Assembly: GCA_019218415.1 (NCBI GenBank)
Contig: JAHUUL010000001.1
Coordinates: forward strand, 434,001 to 498,000
Reading direction: 5' to 3'
DNA length: 64,000 bases
Origin: Dermabacteraceae bacterium TAE3-ERU27
GTDB lineage: Bacteria; Actinomycetota; Actinomycetes; Actinomycetales; Dermabacteraceae
The translations under genes and the position numbers were made by a program. The notes beneath the pieces are model-generated. The model was given only the letters and a program-made list of their open reading frames with translations. It was not told the DNA's origin and made no database searches. The stretch's first letter is position 1; each line of letters begins with the position of its first letter. Positions 26,351 through 35,062 of this stretch are shown one piece after another.

Positions 26351-27601
26351 TTAGCCTCCAATCAGCTTGGAAATGACGTTGTACAGTCCCCAGAACCCGA
26401 GGATGAACGAGAGCAGCACGGCCAGGCCGCCCACCACGTTCTGCCAGGGCTTGTTGACGTACTCCTTCATGACCTTCGAGTTGTTGGCCGCGATGATCAG
26501 CAGCGCGGCGATGAACGGCAGGATGAACCCGGAGGTGGCCTGCGCGAAGATGATGATCTGGATCGGCTTGGCGCCGGAGATCGCGAGGAACGCGCCGAAC
26601 GCGACCACGACCAGGCCGAGTCCCCCCAGGTAGGGGTTGGCGATGCCGCCCTCGGTGTGGAACACCTTGGAGAGGATCGCGCGCATCGAGAACGGCACGG
26701 CGATGGCCGACGACAGACCGGCGGCGAACAGGCCGAGGTCACCCACGATGCGAGCCCAGGAACCGAGCACCGGCTCGAGCGACTTGGTGAACACCAGCGG
26801 GCTGTTTACCTGGGTGCCGGTGCCGTGCAGCACCTTAGCGGCCACCACGATGATCGACATGGTGATCATGCCGCCGATGATGATGTTGAACAGGATGTCG
26901 AAACGGGCGTCCTTGACGGCGGTCTTGACGTCCTTGTCCTGGCCCCACTTCTCGCCGGAGGTGATGGAGTGCAGGATCAGGTTGATACCGATCAGGGTGG
27001 TGCCAACCAGGGCCAGGGCGCTAATTACGCTGCCTTCCGGCATCGACGGCACGACCATGCCGCCCAGGATGCCCGGGATCGACGGCAGCACCGCCACCAT
27101 GGTGACAACGAAGAGGATCGCCATTGCGCTCACGAAGAACTGCATGATGCGGCTCAGCGCGGTGTAGGAGGTCATGAACACGGTGGCGGCGGCGATTGCG
27201 GCGGTGATGACCGCGGCGGCCCAGATCGGCATCGAGGTGATGTCGGCCAGGCCCGCGCTAGCGCCGACGATGTTACCGGCCTCGAACGCGAAGCAGATCG
27301 CGAGGGTGCCGGCCACGATGATGGTCTGCACGAAGCGCTTCCAGACGACGCTGGAGGGGAACATGTCAATCGCGGCATCGATGACGTTCTTGCCGCCGGC
27401 GATACCGACGCGCGAGGACATCTCCATCAGTACCACCAGGGCGATTACCGCAAGCAGCAGCACCCACAGCAGGGCGTAGCTGAACTCGGTGCCGACCTTG
27501 GTGGCGGTAATAACGGTGCCGGGGCCAATGAACGCGCTGGTAATAATGGCCGCGGGGCCCATCTTTTGGAATCTGGCCTTGAGGCCGCTTTGCTGTTGCA
27601 T
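26351..27601 (-). CDS. Nramp-like (SLC11-family) permease
   Basis: A 416-aa protein with about 11 TM helices. N-terminal GPAAIITSAFIGPGTVITATKVGTEFSYALLW is the Nramp TM1 region, where classical metal transporters have a DPGN motif; here the equivalent is GPGT, so the metal-binding Asp and Asn are absent. TM6 region SITSGEKWG also lacks the MPH motif. It therefore belongs to the Nramp-related branch without metal ligands and probably moves a different substrate. Good AAAGGAG before ATG 27601. Its place in the oxamate operon suggests import of the catabolic substrate; that is inference. Confidence 0.8.
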   Translation of the reverse strand: MQQQSGLKARFQKMGPAAIITSAFIGPGTVITATKVGTEFSYALLWVLLLAVIALVVLMEMSSRVGIAGGKNVIDAAIDMFPSSVVWKRFVQTIIVAGTLAICFAFEAGNIVGASAGLADITSMPIWAAAVITAAIAAATVFMTSYTALSRIMQFFVSAMAILFVVTMVAVLPSIPGILGGMVVPSMPEGSVISALALVGTTLIGINLILHSITSGEKWGQDKDVKTAVKDARFDILFNIIIGGMITMSIIVVAAKVLHGTGTQVNSPLVFTKSLEPVLGSWARIVGDLGLFAAGLSSAIAVPFSMRAILSKVFHTEGGIANPYLGGLGLVVVAFGAFLAISGAKPIQIIIFAQATSGFILPFIAALLIIAANNSKVMKEYVNKPWQNVVGGLAVLLSFILGFWGLYNVISKLIGG

Positions 27602-27627
27602 GAGAACTCCTTTGTTGTTGAGTGCGG

Positions 27628-28473
27628 TTATTTCTGATTGAAACTTTTAGCTGCGAGCAGCACGCCGCGCGCCGTGTCGGCTCCCGACGAATGCCCGAGG
27701 GCCAGCAGCCCCGCGAGCGCGCCGGGCGCGGGAGCCCCCGCATAGCCGCGCAGCGTGCCGCTGAGGTGGGAAGAAAAATGCCCCGCGCAGGCCAGGCGCA
27801 GATAGTTCGCAGAGACATCGGTGGTCCTGGCCAGGAGCGGCGCGAGCGCGGTGACCAGGGACGCGAAAGCGGGCGCGGCGTAGCGGCGGGTGAAAGCCAG
27901 CGCGCCCAGCACGGAATCGTCGCCGGAGGGGGTCAGGCCGAAGCCCAGCCCGATCACCTCGCGCAGCAGCGCCGACGTCTGGTGGGTAGGCACGTCCTCT
28001 CCGCGCAGCAGGGGAGTCAGGGCTTCGCGCAGGCACTGGGCGATGCGTTCGCTAACCTCGGCGTAGCTATCCGGCAGGGAGGTTTCCTGCGCCGCTATCG
28101 CAGCGGCGATCTCGTCGCTGTAACCGGGGTGGGTGAAAGAGCCGCCCGTGGCCAACAGGGTGTCTACGCGCTGCGTGCTGGCAGAGAGGAGCAGCCCGAG
28201 CGGATCGCGCCGCAGCACGTCGGCATGGGAGGCGATGTGCACGCTGTCGCCGCTGTTGAGCAGCCCGGGCAGGTTCGTGGCGCGCCAGTGCGTGAGCGGC
28301 AGGGCGATGGAGAAGGACGCCGGGTAGTGTGCGCCGGTTGCGGGACCGACCCAGGCGAGCAGGCCGTCGGGCAGCTCCAGGTTGAACCCCGACGCGAACA
28401 CGGAATGTACGCGTGCCTGTTCGGGAAGCTCCGGCAGCGGGCCGTTCAGGTGGGAAACGGGCAGGTAGATCAC
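27628..28473 (-). CDS. ylbF: DUF2877 (YlbF/AllH-like) protein
   Basis: A 281-aa protein. The C-terminal signature REVIGLGFGLTPSGDDSVLGALAF and the following helices are diagnostic of DUF2877, the family of E. coli YlbF (AllH), third subunit of oxamate carbamoyltransferase. Starts at GTG 28473, overlapping the stop of the LctP-like gene by 4 nt. Soluble, with no membrane segment. It is the only DUF2877 in the operon, in contrast to the two DUF1116 copies. Confidence 0.88.
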   Translation of the reverse strand: MIYLPVSHLNGPLPELPEQARVHSVFASGFNLELPDGLLAWVGPATGAHYPASFSIALPLTHWRATNLPGLLNSGDSVHIASHADVLRRDPLGLLLSASTQRVDTLLATGGSFTHPGYSDEIAAAIAAQETSLPDSYAEVSERIAQCLREALTPLLRGEDVPTHQTSALLREVIGLGFGLTPSGDDSVLGALAFTRRYAAPAFASLVTALAPLLARTTDVSANYLRLACAGHFSSHLSGTLRGYAGAPAPGALAGLLALGHSSGADTARGVLLAAKSFNQK

Positions 28474-29996
28474 GCGCCCACCCCGATCCAGAGGCTAAGC
28501 GCCAGGCCAACCACGAGCGCCTGCGCCAGGCTGATGACCAGCAGTGGCCGCAGGATTTCGCCCTCGCGGCCCTGCACGCCCGCGGTGGTGGCACCGAGCA
28601 GGATCGTGGACGGGCCGATGACCGCGCCCGCCGCGCCGCCCGCCGTCTGCGCGGCGAGGACCAGCGGCGCGGGCGCTGCGAGCTGCGCCGCCACCTCGCT
28701 CTGGAACGCCGCCAGCAGAATGTTGGAGGACATGTTCGAAGAGGTCACGAATGCGCCGAACGTGCCCAGGGTGGCGGTGAAAGGCAGGTAGGCGATACCG
28801 GCGGTGGCCGCCACGCCCTGCGCCAAAATCTCGATCTGCCCCGTATTGAACAGCAGACGCGCCAGCACCAGCAGGGCGGCGATACCAAGGCTGGTCGGCA
28901 ACAGTTTGGCCAGCGCGGCGCGGCATGCGCGCACCGTCCCGGCGCGGTCCACGCCACCCTCGCGGCGCAGCAGAAGCAGCGCGAACACCGCCGTCAGGGT
29001 CAGCACGGTACCCGCGTGGTAGAACAGCGGTACCCCGAGCAGCCGCAACCCGGAGAGAGCCTCGTGCAGGCCGGGCAGCGTGAACAGCAGCAGGGAGGAA
29101 GCCGCCAGGAACAGGAACGGCGCGGCCGACGTGAGCACGTTTCCGGCGGCGGGAGCGGCGGGGGCGGTAGGAACATCGGCCTGGGAGGGAGCTGCGAGCA
29201 GCCGGGAGGGGCACGACCATTCGGAGGTGTAGATACCCAGCCGGAAAGCCCCCAGCACCAGCACGAACGCGGCCGCAGTCGGCACGAACGCGGCAATGGT
29301 CGGGTTTACCTGGCCAACCGCTATCTGGCCGCCCGCCATCACGGCGGAAACCGCCAGCACGAACGGCAGCGCGTGGCGCACGGCCGGGCCGCGCCCGTAA
29401 AGGAAGCACATGATAAGCGCGCCCGACAGGTTGATCAGCCACAGGAAAATGCCCGCGTAGAGCGAGGTGGCCGCAACGTCCTGCACGCCGCTCAGATCCA
29501 CCAGGGCGTCCCAGGCCAGGCCCAGGGTGCCGTAGGTATTAGCCCAGGCGTGCCCCAGCAGAGTGAGCATGACGGCGGCGACCGGGCGCACGCCGAGCGC
29601 GATCAGGAACGGCGCGCAAACCGCCACCGGGACGCCGAATCCGGTGATCGACTGCAGAAAACTGGAAAAAACCCAGCCGAACAGGAGGACCAGGATCATG
29701 CGGTCGCCGCTGAGCGAGGTGGCGGCGTCCTTCAACACGGTAAAGGACTCTCCCTCACGCATGAACTCGTACAGGAAGATGGCGGGCCAGACCGCGTAAA
29801 GGATCGACAGGGTGGCGGAAAGCCCACCGCCGACGCTGTCGGCAAGCACGGGCAGGGTGAGCGTGCCGAGCAGCGCGGCGGAGGCGAGCGCGGTGGCTAA
29901 ACCGAGCGCGCCCGCGCGGGGTATGCGCACGCGGAAGAAAGCAATAGCGCTAAACAGCACCGCGACGGGCGCGATGCTAGCGAGCCATTGCCACAT
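28470..29996 (-). CDS. LctP-type (L-lactate permease family) transporter
   Basis: A 508-aa membrane protein with about 12-13 helices. GWVFSSFLQSITGFGVPVAVCAPFLIALGV and LLGHAWANTYGTLGLAWDAL are characteristic of the LctP/lactate permease family, as is FGAFVTSSNMSSNILLAAFQ near the C-terminus. First gene of the oxamate operon; DUF2877 overlaps its stop. LctP carries lactate and glycolate; oxamate is a close structural analogue of pyruvate and lactate, so a role in oxamate or oxalurate transport is a reasonable inference, not shown. Confidence 0.85.
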   Translation of the reverse strand: MWQWLASIAPVAVLFSAIAFFRVRIPRAGALGLATALASAALLGTLTLPVLADSVGGGLSATLSILYAVWPAIFLYEFMREGESFTVLKDAATSLSGDRMILVLLFGWVFSSFLQSITGFGVPVAVCAPFLIALGVRPVAAVMLTLLGHAWANTYGTLGLAWDALVDLSGVQDVAATSLYAGIFLWLINLSGALIMCFLYGRGPAVRHALPFVLAVSAVMAGGQIAVGQVNPTIAAFVPTAAAFVLVLGAFRLGIYTSEWSCPSRLLAAPSQADVPTAPAAPAAGNVLTSAAPFLFLAASSLLLFTLPGLHEALSGLRLLGVPLFYHAGTVLTLTAVFALLLLRREGGVDRAGTVRACRAALAKLLPTSLGIAALLVLARLLFNTGQIEILAQGVAATAGIAYLPFTATLGTFGAFVTSSNMSSNILLAAFQSEVAAQLAAPAPLVLAAQTAGGAAGAVIGPSTILLGATTAGVQGREGEILRPLLVISLAQALVVGLALSLWIGVGA

Positions 29997-30111
29997 TTTC
30001 TTCCCCTGACCATTACCGATTAGTAACAGTGGCGGGGGTGCGGGAACGCCGCTCCTGCCGCCTCTGTGCCTATAGCCTAAGGCCGGATACTTAACGAAAA
30101 GGCCGTGAAAT

Positions 30112-30149
30112 AGATAGACTTTTCTCGCTATCTTTATCCACTTTAGATA
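30112..30149. promoter_or_regulatory. Candidate operator in the divergent LctP/PucR promoter region
   Basis: AGATAG (30112-30117), CTATCT (30128-30133) and AGATA (30145-30149) form overlapping inverted half-sites spaced about 11-16 nt apart, in a 164-nt region between the operon start (29996) and the PucR gene (30161). PucR-family binding sites vary between species, so the assignment rests on position and symmetry only. Confidence 0.4.
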
Positions 30150-30160
30150 AGGGGTTTGTT

Positions 30161-31771
30161 GTGTTCGCAGCGATGACGGTGCGCGAGATGCTGGACCTGC
30201 CCGCGCTCTCCGCAGCCAGGGTGATATCGGGGCAGGACAACCTCGAGGCCAAAGTGCAACAGCTAAACGTGCTCGAAGCCCCCGACCTCGCCCCCTGGCT
30301 GGCCCCCGGCACCGTCTTGCTGACCAGCTACTTCGCGCTCGCCAACTGTTACGACGAAGAGCTGGAACAGTTCATTTCGCAGATGGTGGAGGCCAAGGTG
30401 TCGGCCATCGTGATCAAACTTGACCGGCTTGTGAGCGAGGTACCCCCCGAGTTCTTGCAGCCCAGCAGGCGCTACGGCATGCCGGTTATCACCGTGGACA
30501 AAGACGTCCGCTACGAAACGATCATCATGGACACGCTGCTGCCGATGGTGAATCACAAGGCGGGGCTGCTCGATCGGCACTACCGCATGAACCTGGTGCT
30601 TGATCGCTGGCGGATAGGCAACCACTCCCTGGAGGAGACGCTGAGCTATTTCGCCGAACTGATCGGATACCAGCTCACCCTGGAGAACATTCCCAATCGC
30701 GGCCTGCTCACTACGCTGGAGGAGCCGCTGCAACAGCGCGTCATAGAGGTCAAGCGGCACGTCAGCGAAAACTTCGCCGGGTTCTCGTACGACGTGCAGC
30801 AGGTGGTGGAACGCGGCGGCGGTACGGAGGTCAGCACCAGGGTGGTGGCGCCGATTGAGCTGGGGACCTCCCCGCGCTGTGAACTGATCGTGCACGACGC
30901 CCCGCAGCAGAGCGATGAATTCCTGATCGTGCTGGAACACCTGGCCCGGCACCTGCACATCGAGCTGCTCAACCAGCGCAACATCGACAACCTGATGTAC
31001 TTCAACCGGCACAACCTGGTAGACGAACTGCTCACCAACACGGAACTGACCCCGCGTAACCTGGCGGCGGTGACCCGCGCCCTCGGCCTCGGCGTGTCCC
31101 CCCAATACCAGGTGGTGCAGGTGACCCTGCTGCCGCCCCCGGACGATTCCGTGGCCGACCGCGCCGGTGTGGGCATGGGGGACACCTACCATCGGGACAC
31201 GCTGCGTATCAGGCGGCACCTGAGCGAACACTTCCCGCACTCGGAATGTCACGTCACAACGCACCGCGTAGCCATGATCGTGAACCTGCCCCGCGACGGG
31301 CAGCCGGTGACGTCGGCCGAGGTGGCCGACTGCCTGCCGGGAGACATCGTGCCCTACGTGGCGGGAATCAGCCGGGTCGGCACCGTCAAGGAACTACCCA
31401 AGCTGCGCGAACAGACCCAGCAGGTGAAAGACATCCAGAAAGCGTTGCGCCGCTACAGCGACCCGATGAGCTACGACGAGCTGGGCATCTTCAAGCTGTT
31501 CCACAGCCAGGAACTGGTGGAAAACATCGAAGAGTTCATCCCCCAAAAGTTCGTGCTGCTGCACCGCGAACACCCCGTGCTGTTCGAAACGCTGGTGACC
31601 TACCTGGAACAGGGCAGAAACGCCCACCGCTGCGCGCAAGAGCTGGTGGTGCACCCCAAGACCGTGCAGTACCGGCTGGGCCGCATCCAGGATCTGGGGC
31701 TGGCCGATCTGGAAAACGTGGACGAAACCCTGCAACTCCTGTTCGCGGCCCGCGTGCTGCGCGGCCGCTAA
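30161..31771 (+). CDS. PucR-family transcriptional regulator
   Basis: A 536-aa regulator. N-terminal PucR domain: MTVREMLDLPALSAARVISG, VLEAPDLAPWLAPGTVLLTSY. The middle resembles the CdaR GGDEF-like domain. The C-terminus has the PucR-type HTH_30: LVTYLEQGRNAHRCAQELVVHPKTVQYRLGRIQ. The family controls purine, proline or other nitrogen catabolic genes. It is divergent from the oxamate operon, so it is its likely regulator. Start GTG 30161 with AAGGGG upstream; the internal ATG 30173 begins exactly at MTVREM and is an alternative. Confidence 0.9.
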   Translation: MFAAMTVREMLDLPALSAARVISGQDNLEAKVQQLNVLEAPDLAPWLAPGTVLLTSYFALANCYDEELEQFISQMVEAKVSAIVIKLDRLVSEVPPEFLQPSRRYGMPVITVDKDVRYETIIMDTLLPMVNHKAGLLDRHYRMNLVLDRWRIGNHSLEETLSYFAELIGYQLTLENIPNRGLLTTLEEPLQQRVIEVKRHVSENFAGFSYDVQQVVERGGGTEVSTRVVAPIELGTSPRCELIVHDAPQQSDEFLIVLEHLARHLHIELLNQRNIDNLMYFNRHNLVDELLTNTELTPRNLAAVTRALGLGVSPQYQVVQVTLLPPPDDSVADRAGVGMGDTYHRDTLRIRRHLSEHFPHSECHVTTHRVAMIVNLPRDGQPVTSAEVADCLPGDIVPYVAGISRVGTVKELPKLREQTQQVKDIQKALRRYSDPMSYDELGIFKLFHSQELVENIEEFIPQKFVLLHREHPVLFETLVTYLEQGRNAHRCAQELVVHPKTVQYRLGRIQDLGLADLENVDETLQLLFAARVLRGR

Positions 31772-31787
31772 GCGGAGCGCCGGGAAA

Positions 31788-32585
31788 CTAGTCGAACTGC
31801 ACGATCACCGGGGCGTGATCGGACGCACCCTTGCCCTTGCGTTCGTCCCTATCCACGTAGGCGTCGCTGACCAGCGGCTGTAGGGCGGGGGAGCCGAGCA
31901 GGAAGTCGATCTTCATGCCTTGCCGCTTGGGGAAACGCAGCTGCTGGTAGTCCCAGAACGTGTAGACGCCCTCTCCGGGGTGCAGCGGGCGCACCAGATC
32001 GGCGAAGCCGGTCTCGGTGATGGCGCGGAAAGCGTCGCGCTCCGGCTGCGTTACGTGGGTCTTACCGGCGAAGAAACCCATGTCCCAGACGTCGTAATCC
32101 TCCGGGGCCACGTTGAAATCGCCGCACAGCACGGCGCGGGCCTGGGGGTCTGCGGCCAGGGTAGCGGCGGCGTGCTCCCGCACGGCGGCCAGCCACTCCA
32201 GCTTGTAGGAATAGTGGGGATGGTCGATCTCGCGGCCGTTAGGAACGTACATGGAGGTCAGGGTTAGGCCGTCGGCGCCACCCACGCGGGCGCTCAGCAG
32301 GCGCGCCTCGGTCACCGCCGGTTCGCCCCACTGCGGCAGGCCGGGGATCTCCTGACGCACGTCCTCCAGGCCAATCCGGGAAACGATCGCCACGCCGTTC
32401 CACTGATTCAGGCCGTGCGCCGCCACCTCGTATCCGGCCTCCTCCAGCGGGGCGGTCGGAAACTGCGCGGGCTTGCACTTGATCTCCTGCAGCGCCAGCG
32501 CGTCAATGTTTTGGCGCTCCAGGAAATCGACCACCCGGTCGATGCGGGCACGGACAGAGTTAATGTTCCAGGTCGCGATACGCAT
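31788..32585 (-). CDS. xthA: Exodeoxyribonuclease III
   Basis: AP endonuclease/3'-exonuclease of base-excision repair. 265 aa. MRIATWNINSVRARIDRV at the start, LALQEIKC (metal-binding Glu), SMYVPNGR, LCGDFNVAPEDYDVWD, and the C-terminal GASDHAPVIVQFD (catalytic His). Start taken at ATG 32585 because the conserved strand begins there; an upstream in-frame ATG at 32651 would add a Pro-rich tail lacking homology. Divergent from pyrE. Confidence 0.95.
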   Translation of the reverse strand: MRIATWNINSVRARIDRVVDFLERQNIDALALQEIKCKPAQFPTAPLEEAGYEVAAHGLNQWNGVAIVSRIGLEDVRQEIPGLPQWGEPAVTEARLLSARVGGADGLTLTSMYVPNGREIDHPHYSYKLEWLAAVREHAAATLAADPQARAVLCGDFNVAPEDYDVWDMGFFAGKTHVTQPERDAFRAITETGFADLVRPLHPGEGVYTFWDYQQLRFPKRQGMKIDFLLGSPALQPLVSDAYVDRDERKGKGASDHAPVIVQFD

Positions 32586-32667
32586 GGGGAAGATTCTACG
32601 GGGGAGCGGGAAAATGGGCGGGGCGCGATGTGGAGGTGACCACACCGGCATGCGCTAATCTGAGAGC

Positions 32668-33222
32668 ATGACCGCTGCACGTAGCCGCCTCCTGTCCCTC
32701 ATCAACTCCCTGGCCGTGGTTCGCGGCCGCGTCACCCTGGCTTCCGGCAAGGAAGCCGACTACTACGTCGATCTGCGCCGGGTAACCCTGCACCACGAAG
32801 CCTCCCCGCTGGTCGGCCACGTCATGCTGGACCTGCTGGAAAGCAACGGCCTGCTGGAAGGCGTGGAGGCCGTCGGCGGCCTCACCCTGGGGGCCGATCC
32901 CGTCGCGGGGGCCATGCTGCACGCCGGAGCCCAGCGCGGCCTCAGCCTGGATGCGTTCGTGGTGCGTAAGAGCGAAAAAGCCCACGGCCTGCAGCGCCGT
33001 ATCGAGGGCCCCGACGTCGCGGGCCGCCGCGTCATCGCGGTGGAGGACACCTCCACCACCGGCGGTTCCGTGCTCACCGCGTGCGAAGCGCTAGAGGAGG
33101 CCGGGGCCGAGATTGTGGGCGTCGCCGTGATCGTGGACCGCGACACCGGCGCGCGCGAAAAGGTCGAGGCGGCGGGCTACCGCTACCTGTCGGCCTTCAG
33201 CGTGGAAGAACTGGACGTCTAA
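32668..33222 (+). CDS. pyrE: Orotate phosphoribosyltransferase
   Basis: Converts orotate plus PRPP to OMP in pyrimidine synthesis. 184 aa. The PRPP-binding motif is VIAVEDTSTTGGSVLTACEAL (about residues 122-142), preceded by the flexible loop VRKSEKAHGLQRRIEG, and ASGKEADYYVDLRRVTL at the N-terminus binds orotate. Stand-alone gene ended by a strong hairpin at 33255. Confidence 0.95.
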   Translation: MTAARSRLLSLINSLAVVRGRVTLASGKEADYYVDLRRVTLHHEASPLVGHVMLDLLESNGLLEGVEAVGGLTLGADPVAGAMLHAGAQRGLSLDAFVVRKSEKAHGLQRRIEGPDVAGRRVIAVEDTSTTGGSVLTACEALEEAGAEIVGVAVIVDRDTGAREKVEAAGYRYLSAFSVEELDV

Positions 33223-33254
33223 ACGGGAAGCCGGAAAAGCCACCGGCCAAAACA

Positions 33255-33296
33255 AAAATAGGTGCCGCCCCGAGAAACCGGGGCGGCACCTATTTT
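33255..33296. terminator. Bidirectional terminator after pyrE
   Basis: AAAATAGGTGCCGCCCC-gagaaa-GGGGCGGCACCTATTTT (with one C/G offset in the loop) is a near-perfect palindrome between convergent pyrE and the metallopeptidase gene. Confidence 0.93.
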
Positions 33297-33346
33297 GTTG
33301 CGCTCGTTATTGTTGCGCTCGTTTTGGATGTGCCTGCCTGTTGCGT

Positions 33347-34309
33347 TTAGACGCGATCCGCCGCGAAGGTGTCGCAGGTGCGGATCTCGCCGCTGTTGTA
33401 CCCCGTAACGAACCAGCGCTGCCGCTGCTGCGAGGAACCGTGCGTCCACGATTCGGGCTGCACCTGGCCACCGGCTACGTCCTTTTGGATATGGTCGTCG
33501 CCCACGGCGGCCGCCGCCGAAAGGGCGTCCTGCACGTCCTTCTTGGTGAGGGGCTTTAGCAGGGGAGCGCTGTTGCCGGGGCCGGGGGTGCTGGCCTCGT
33601 GGCGGGCCCAAACCCCCGCGTAGCAGTCGGCCTGCAGCTCCAGCCGCACCGCGTCGGACTGCGGGCCGGTGCTGCGACGATTGATGCCGCGCATGGCACC
33701 CTGCAGGTTCTGAATGTGGTGGCCGTATTCGTGGGCGATGACGTAACTCTTGGCTAACTGCCCGCTGCTGGAACCGAACCTAGCCTGTAGCTCCCGGTAG
33801 AAAGACGTATCGATATAGATGGTGGAATCCGCCGGGCAGTAGAACGGGCCGGTCGCCGCAGTGGCGTTGCCGCAGGCCGTGGCCACCTGGCGGCTGAAAA
33901 TGACCGTCTGCGGTTCACGGAAGTTGATCCCCGCCGCAGGAGCGATGCGCGACCACAGGCCGTCCGCGGATTCCACCGTGGCCTGCACCAGGCAGTCGTC
34001 GTTGCGGTTCGCATCGGCCCCGGTGCGGCACTCTGTGAGTGCGCCGCCGCGCGTGTGCGGCTGCACCGGCTGCTCGTAACCGCTCCCGGTGGTGCTACCC
34101 GCTCCGAGCAGCGAATCGAGCACGCTGGCCGGTACCACCCCGGTAGCCACCAGCACAAAGGCGACCAGGGCAACCCCTATGCCGCCGCCGGTCATGGGGA
34201 TGGCCACCCGGCCGCGCCGGGGGCCGCGAGGAAAGCCGCCACCGCTGCTGCCACCGCCCGCACGGCGCACGTTATCGGAGCGAATGTCGGCATTGGGATC
34301 AAACGTCAT
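33347..34309 (-). CDS. Putative neutral zinc metallopeptidase (YpfJ family)
   Basis: A 320-aa protein with one N-terminal TM helix (about residues 37-59) after a Gly-rich cytoplasmic part. The metal-binding motif HEYGHHIQNLQG (HExxH, about residue 195) and ADCYAGVWARHE supply zinc ligands; DTSFYRELQARFG precedes. Matches the neutral zinc metallopeptidase family DUF/PF04228 (YpfJ). Catalytic domain predicted extracytoplasmic. Substrate unknown. Confidence 0.9.
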   Translation of the reverse strand: MTFDPNADIRSDNVRRAGGGSSGGGFPRGPRRGRVAIPMTGGGIGVALVAFVLVATGVVPASVLDSLLGAGSTTGSGYEQPVQPHTRGGALTECRTGADANRNDDCLVQATVESADGLWSRIAPAAGINFREPQTVIFSRQVATACGNATAATGPFYCPADSTIYIDTSFYRELQARFGSSSGQLAKSYVIAHEYGHHIQNLQGAMRGINRRSTGPQSDAVRLELQADCYAGVWARHEASTPGPGNSAPLLKPLTKKDVQDALSAAAAVGDDHIQKDVAGGQVQPESWTHGSSQQRQRWFVTGYNSGEIRTCDTFAADRV

Positions 34310-34345
34310 GCGCTCAGCCTACTGGCTGGCGGGTAGCATGGCGCG

Positions 34346-35047
34346 GTGAGCACGCACGAAGATTCCCTCCCCGTTGCCGCTACCGCCACGCACACCGTGG
34401 GGGTCGGCCCCCACCCGCTGCCCTGGCCCGAGGGTGAGCACTACGACCCGGAACTGCTCGCGAACGGCGATCGGCGAAACGTGCTCGACCGCTACCGCTA
34501 CTGGCGGCGCGAAGCGATCGTGGCCGATCTTGACCTTTTCCGCCACCCCCTGGATGTGGCGATAGAAAACTTCGAGCACGACTTCAACATCGGCTCGGTG
34601 GTGCGCAGCGCCAACGCTTTCGGGGTCGGCCACGTCCACATCGTGGGGCGGCGGCGCTGGAACCGGCGCGGTGCGATGGTGACCGACCGCTACCAGCACG
34701 TGCTGCACCACCCCACGTCAGCCGACCTTGCCGCCTGGGCGAAAGAAAACGGCAAGCGCATCGTGGCGGTTGATAACACGCCGGGAGCAATCCCCATCGA
34801 ACACGCCGAACTGCCGCGCGAATGCCTGATGGTTTTCGGGCAGGAGGGGCCGGGGGTATCCCCGGAAACGCTTGAGGTTGCTGAGTTTGTAACCGGCATC
34901 AGCCAGTTTGGCTCCACCCGTTCGATAAACGTCGGCGCGGCAGCGGCGGTGGCGATGCACACCTGGATCATGCGCCACGCGGACATTCCCCGCACGCTGG
35001 CCTCGCCCGGCGGCCCCGGCCCGGCGATGGGCCCTGCCTTCCCGTAG
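34346..35047 (+). CDS. TrmH/SpoU-family RNA 2'-O-methyltransferase
   Basis: A 233-aa SPOUT methyltransferase. Motif 1 FNIGSVVRSANAFGVGHV, motif 2 MVFGQEGPGVSPETLE and motif 3 FGSTRSINVGAAAAVAMHTW form the SAM-binding trefoil knot. Methylates ribose 2'-OH of tRNA or rRNA; which site is not decidable. The N-terminal 60 residues are an actinobacterial extension. Followed directly by the 8-nt tandem repeat and repeat copy R3. Confidence 0.88.
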   Translation: MSTHEDSLPVAATATHTVGVGPHPLPWPEGEHYDPELLANGDRRNVLDRYRYWRREAIVADLDLFRHPLDVAIENFEHDFNIGSVVRSANAFGVGHVHIVGRRRWNRRGAMVTDRYQHVLHHPTSADLAAWAKENGKRIVAVDNTPGAIPIEHAELPRECLMVFGQEGPGVSPETLEVAEFVTGISQFGSTRSINVGAAAAVAMHTWIMRHADIPRTLASPGGPGPAMGPAFP

Positions 35048-35062
35048 AGCGGGTAGCTTTTT

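Noticed and set aside
26078-27637. Long plus-strand reading frame opposite the Nramp-like gene
   Set aside because: Low-complexity Gly/His/Asp translation; the minus strand encodes a clear transporter.
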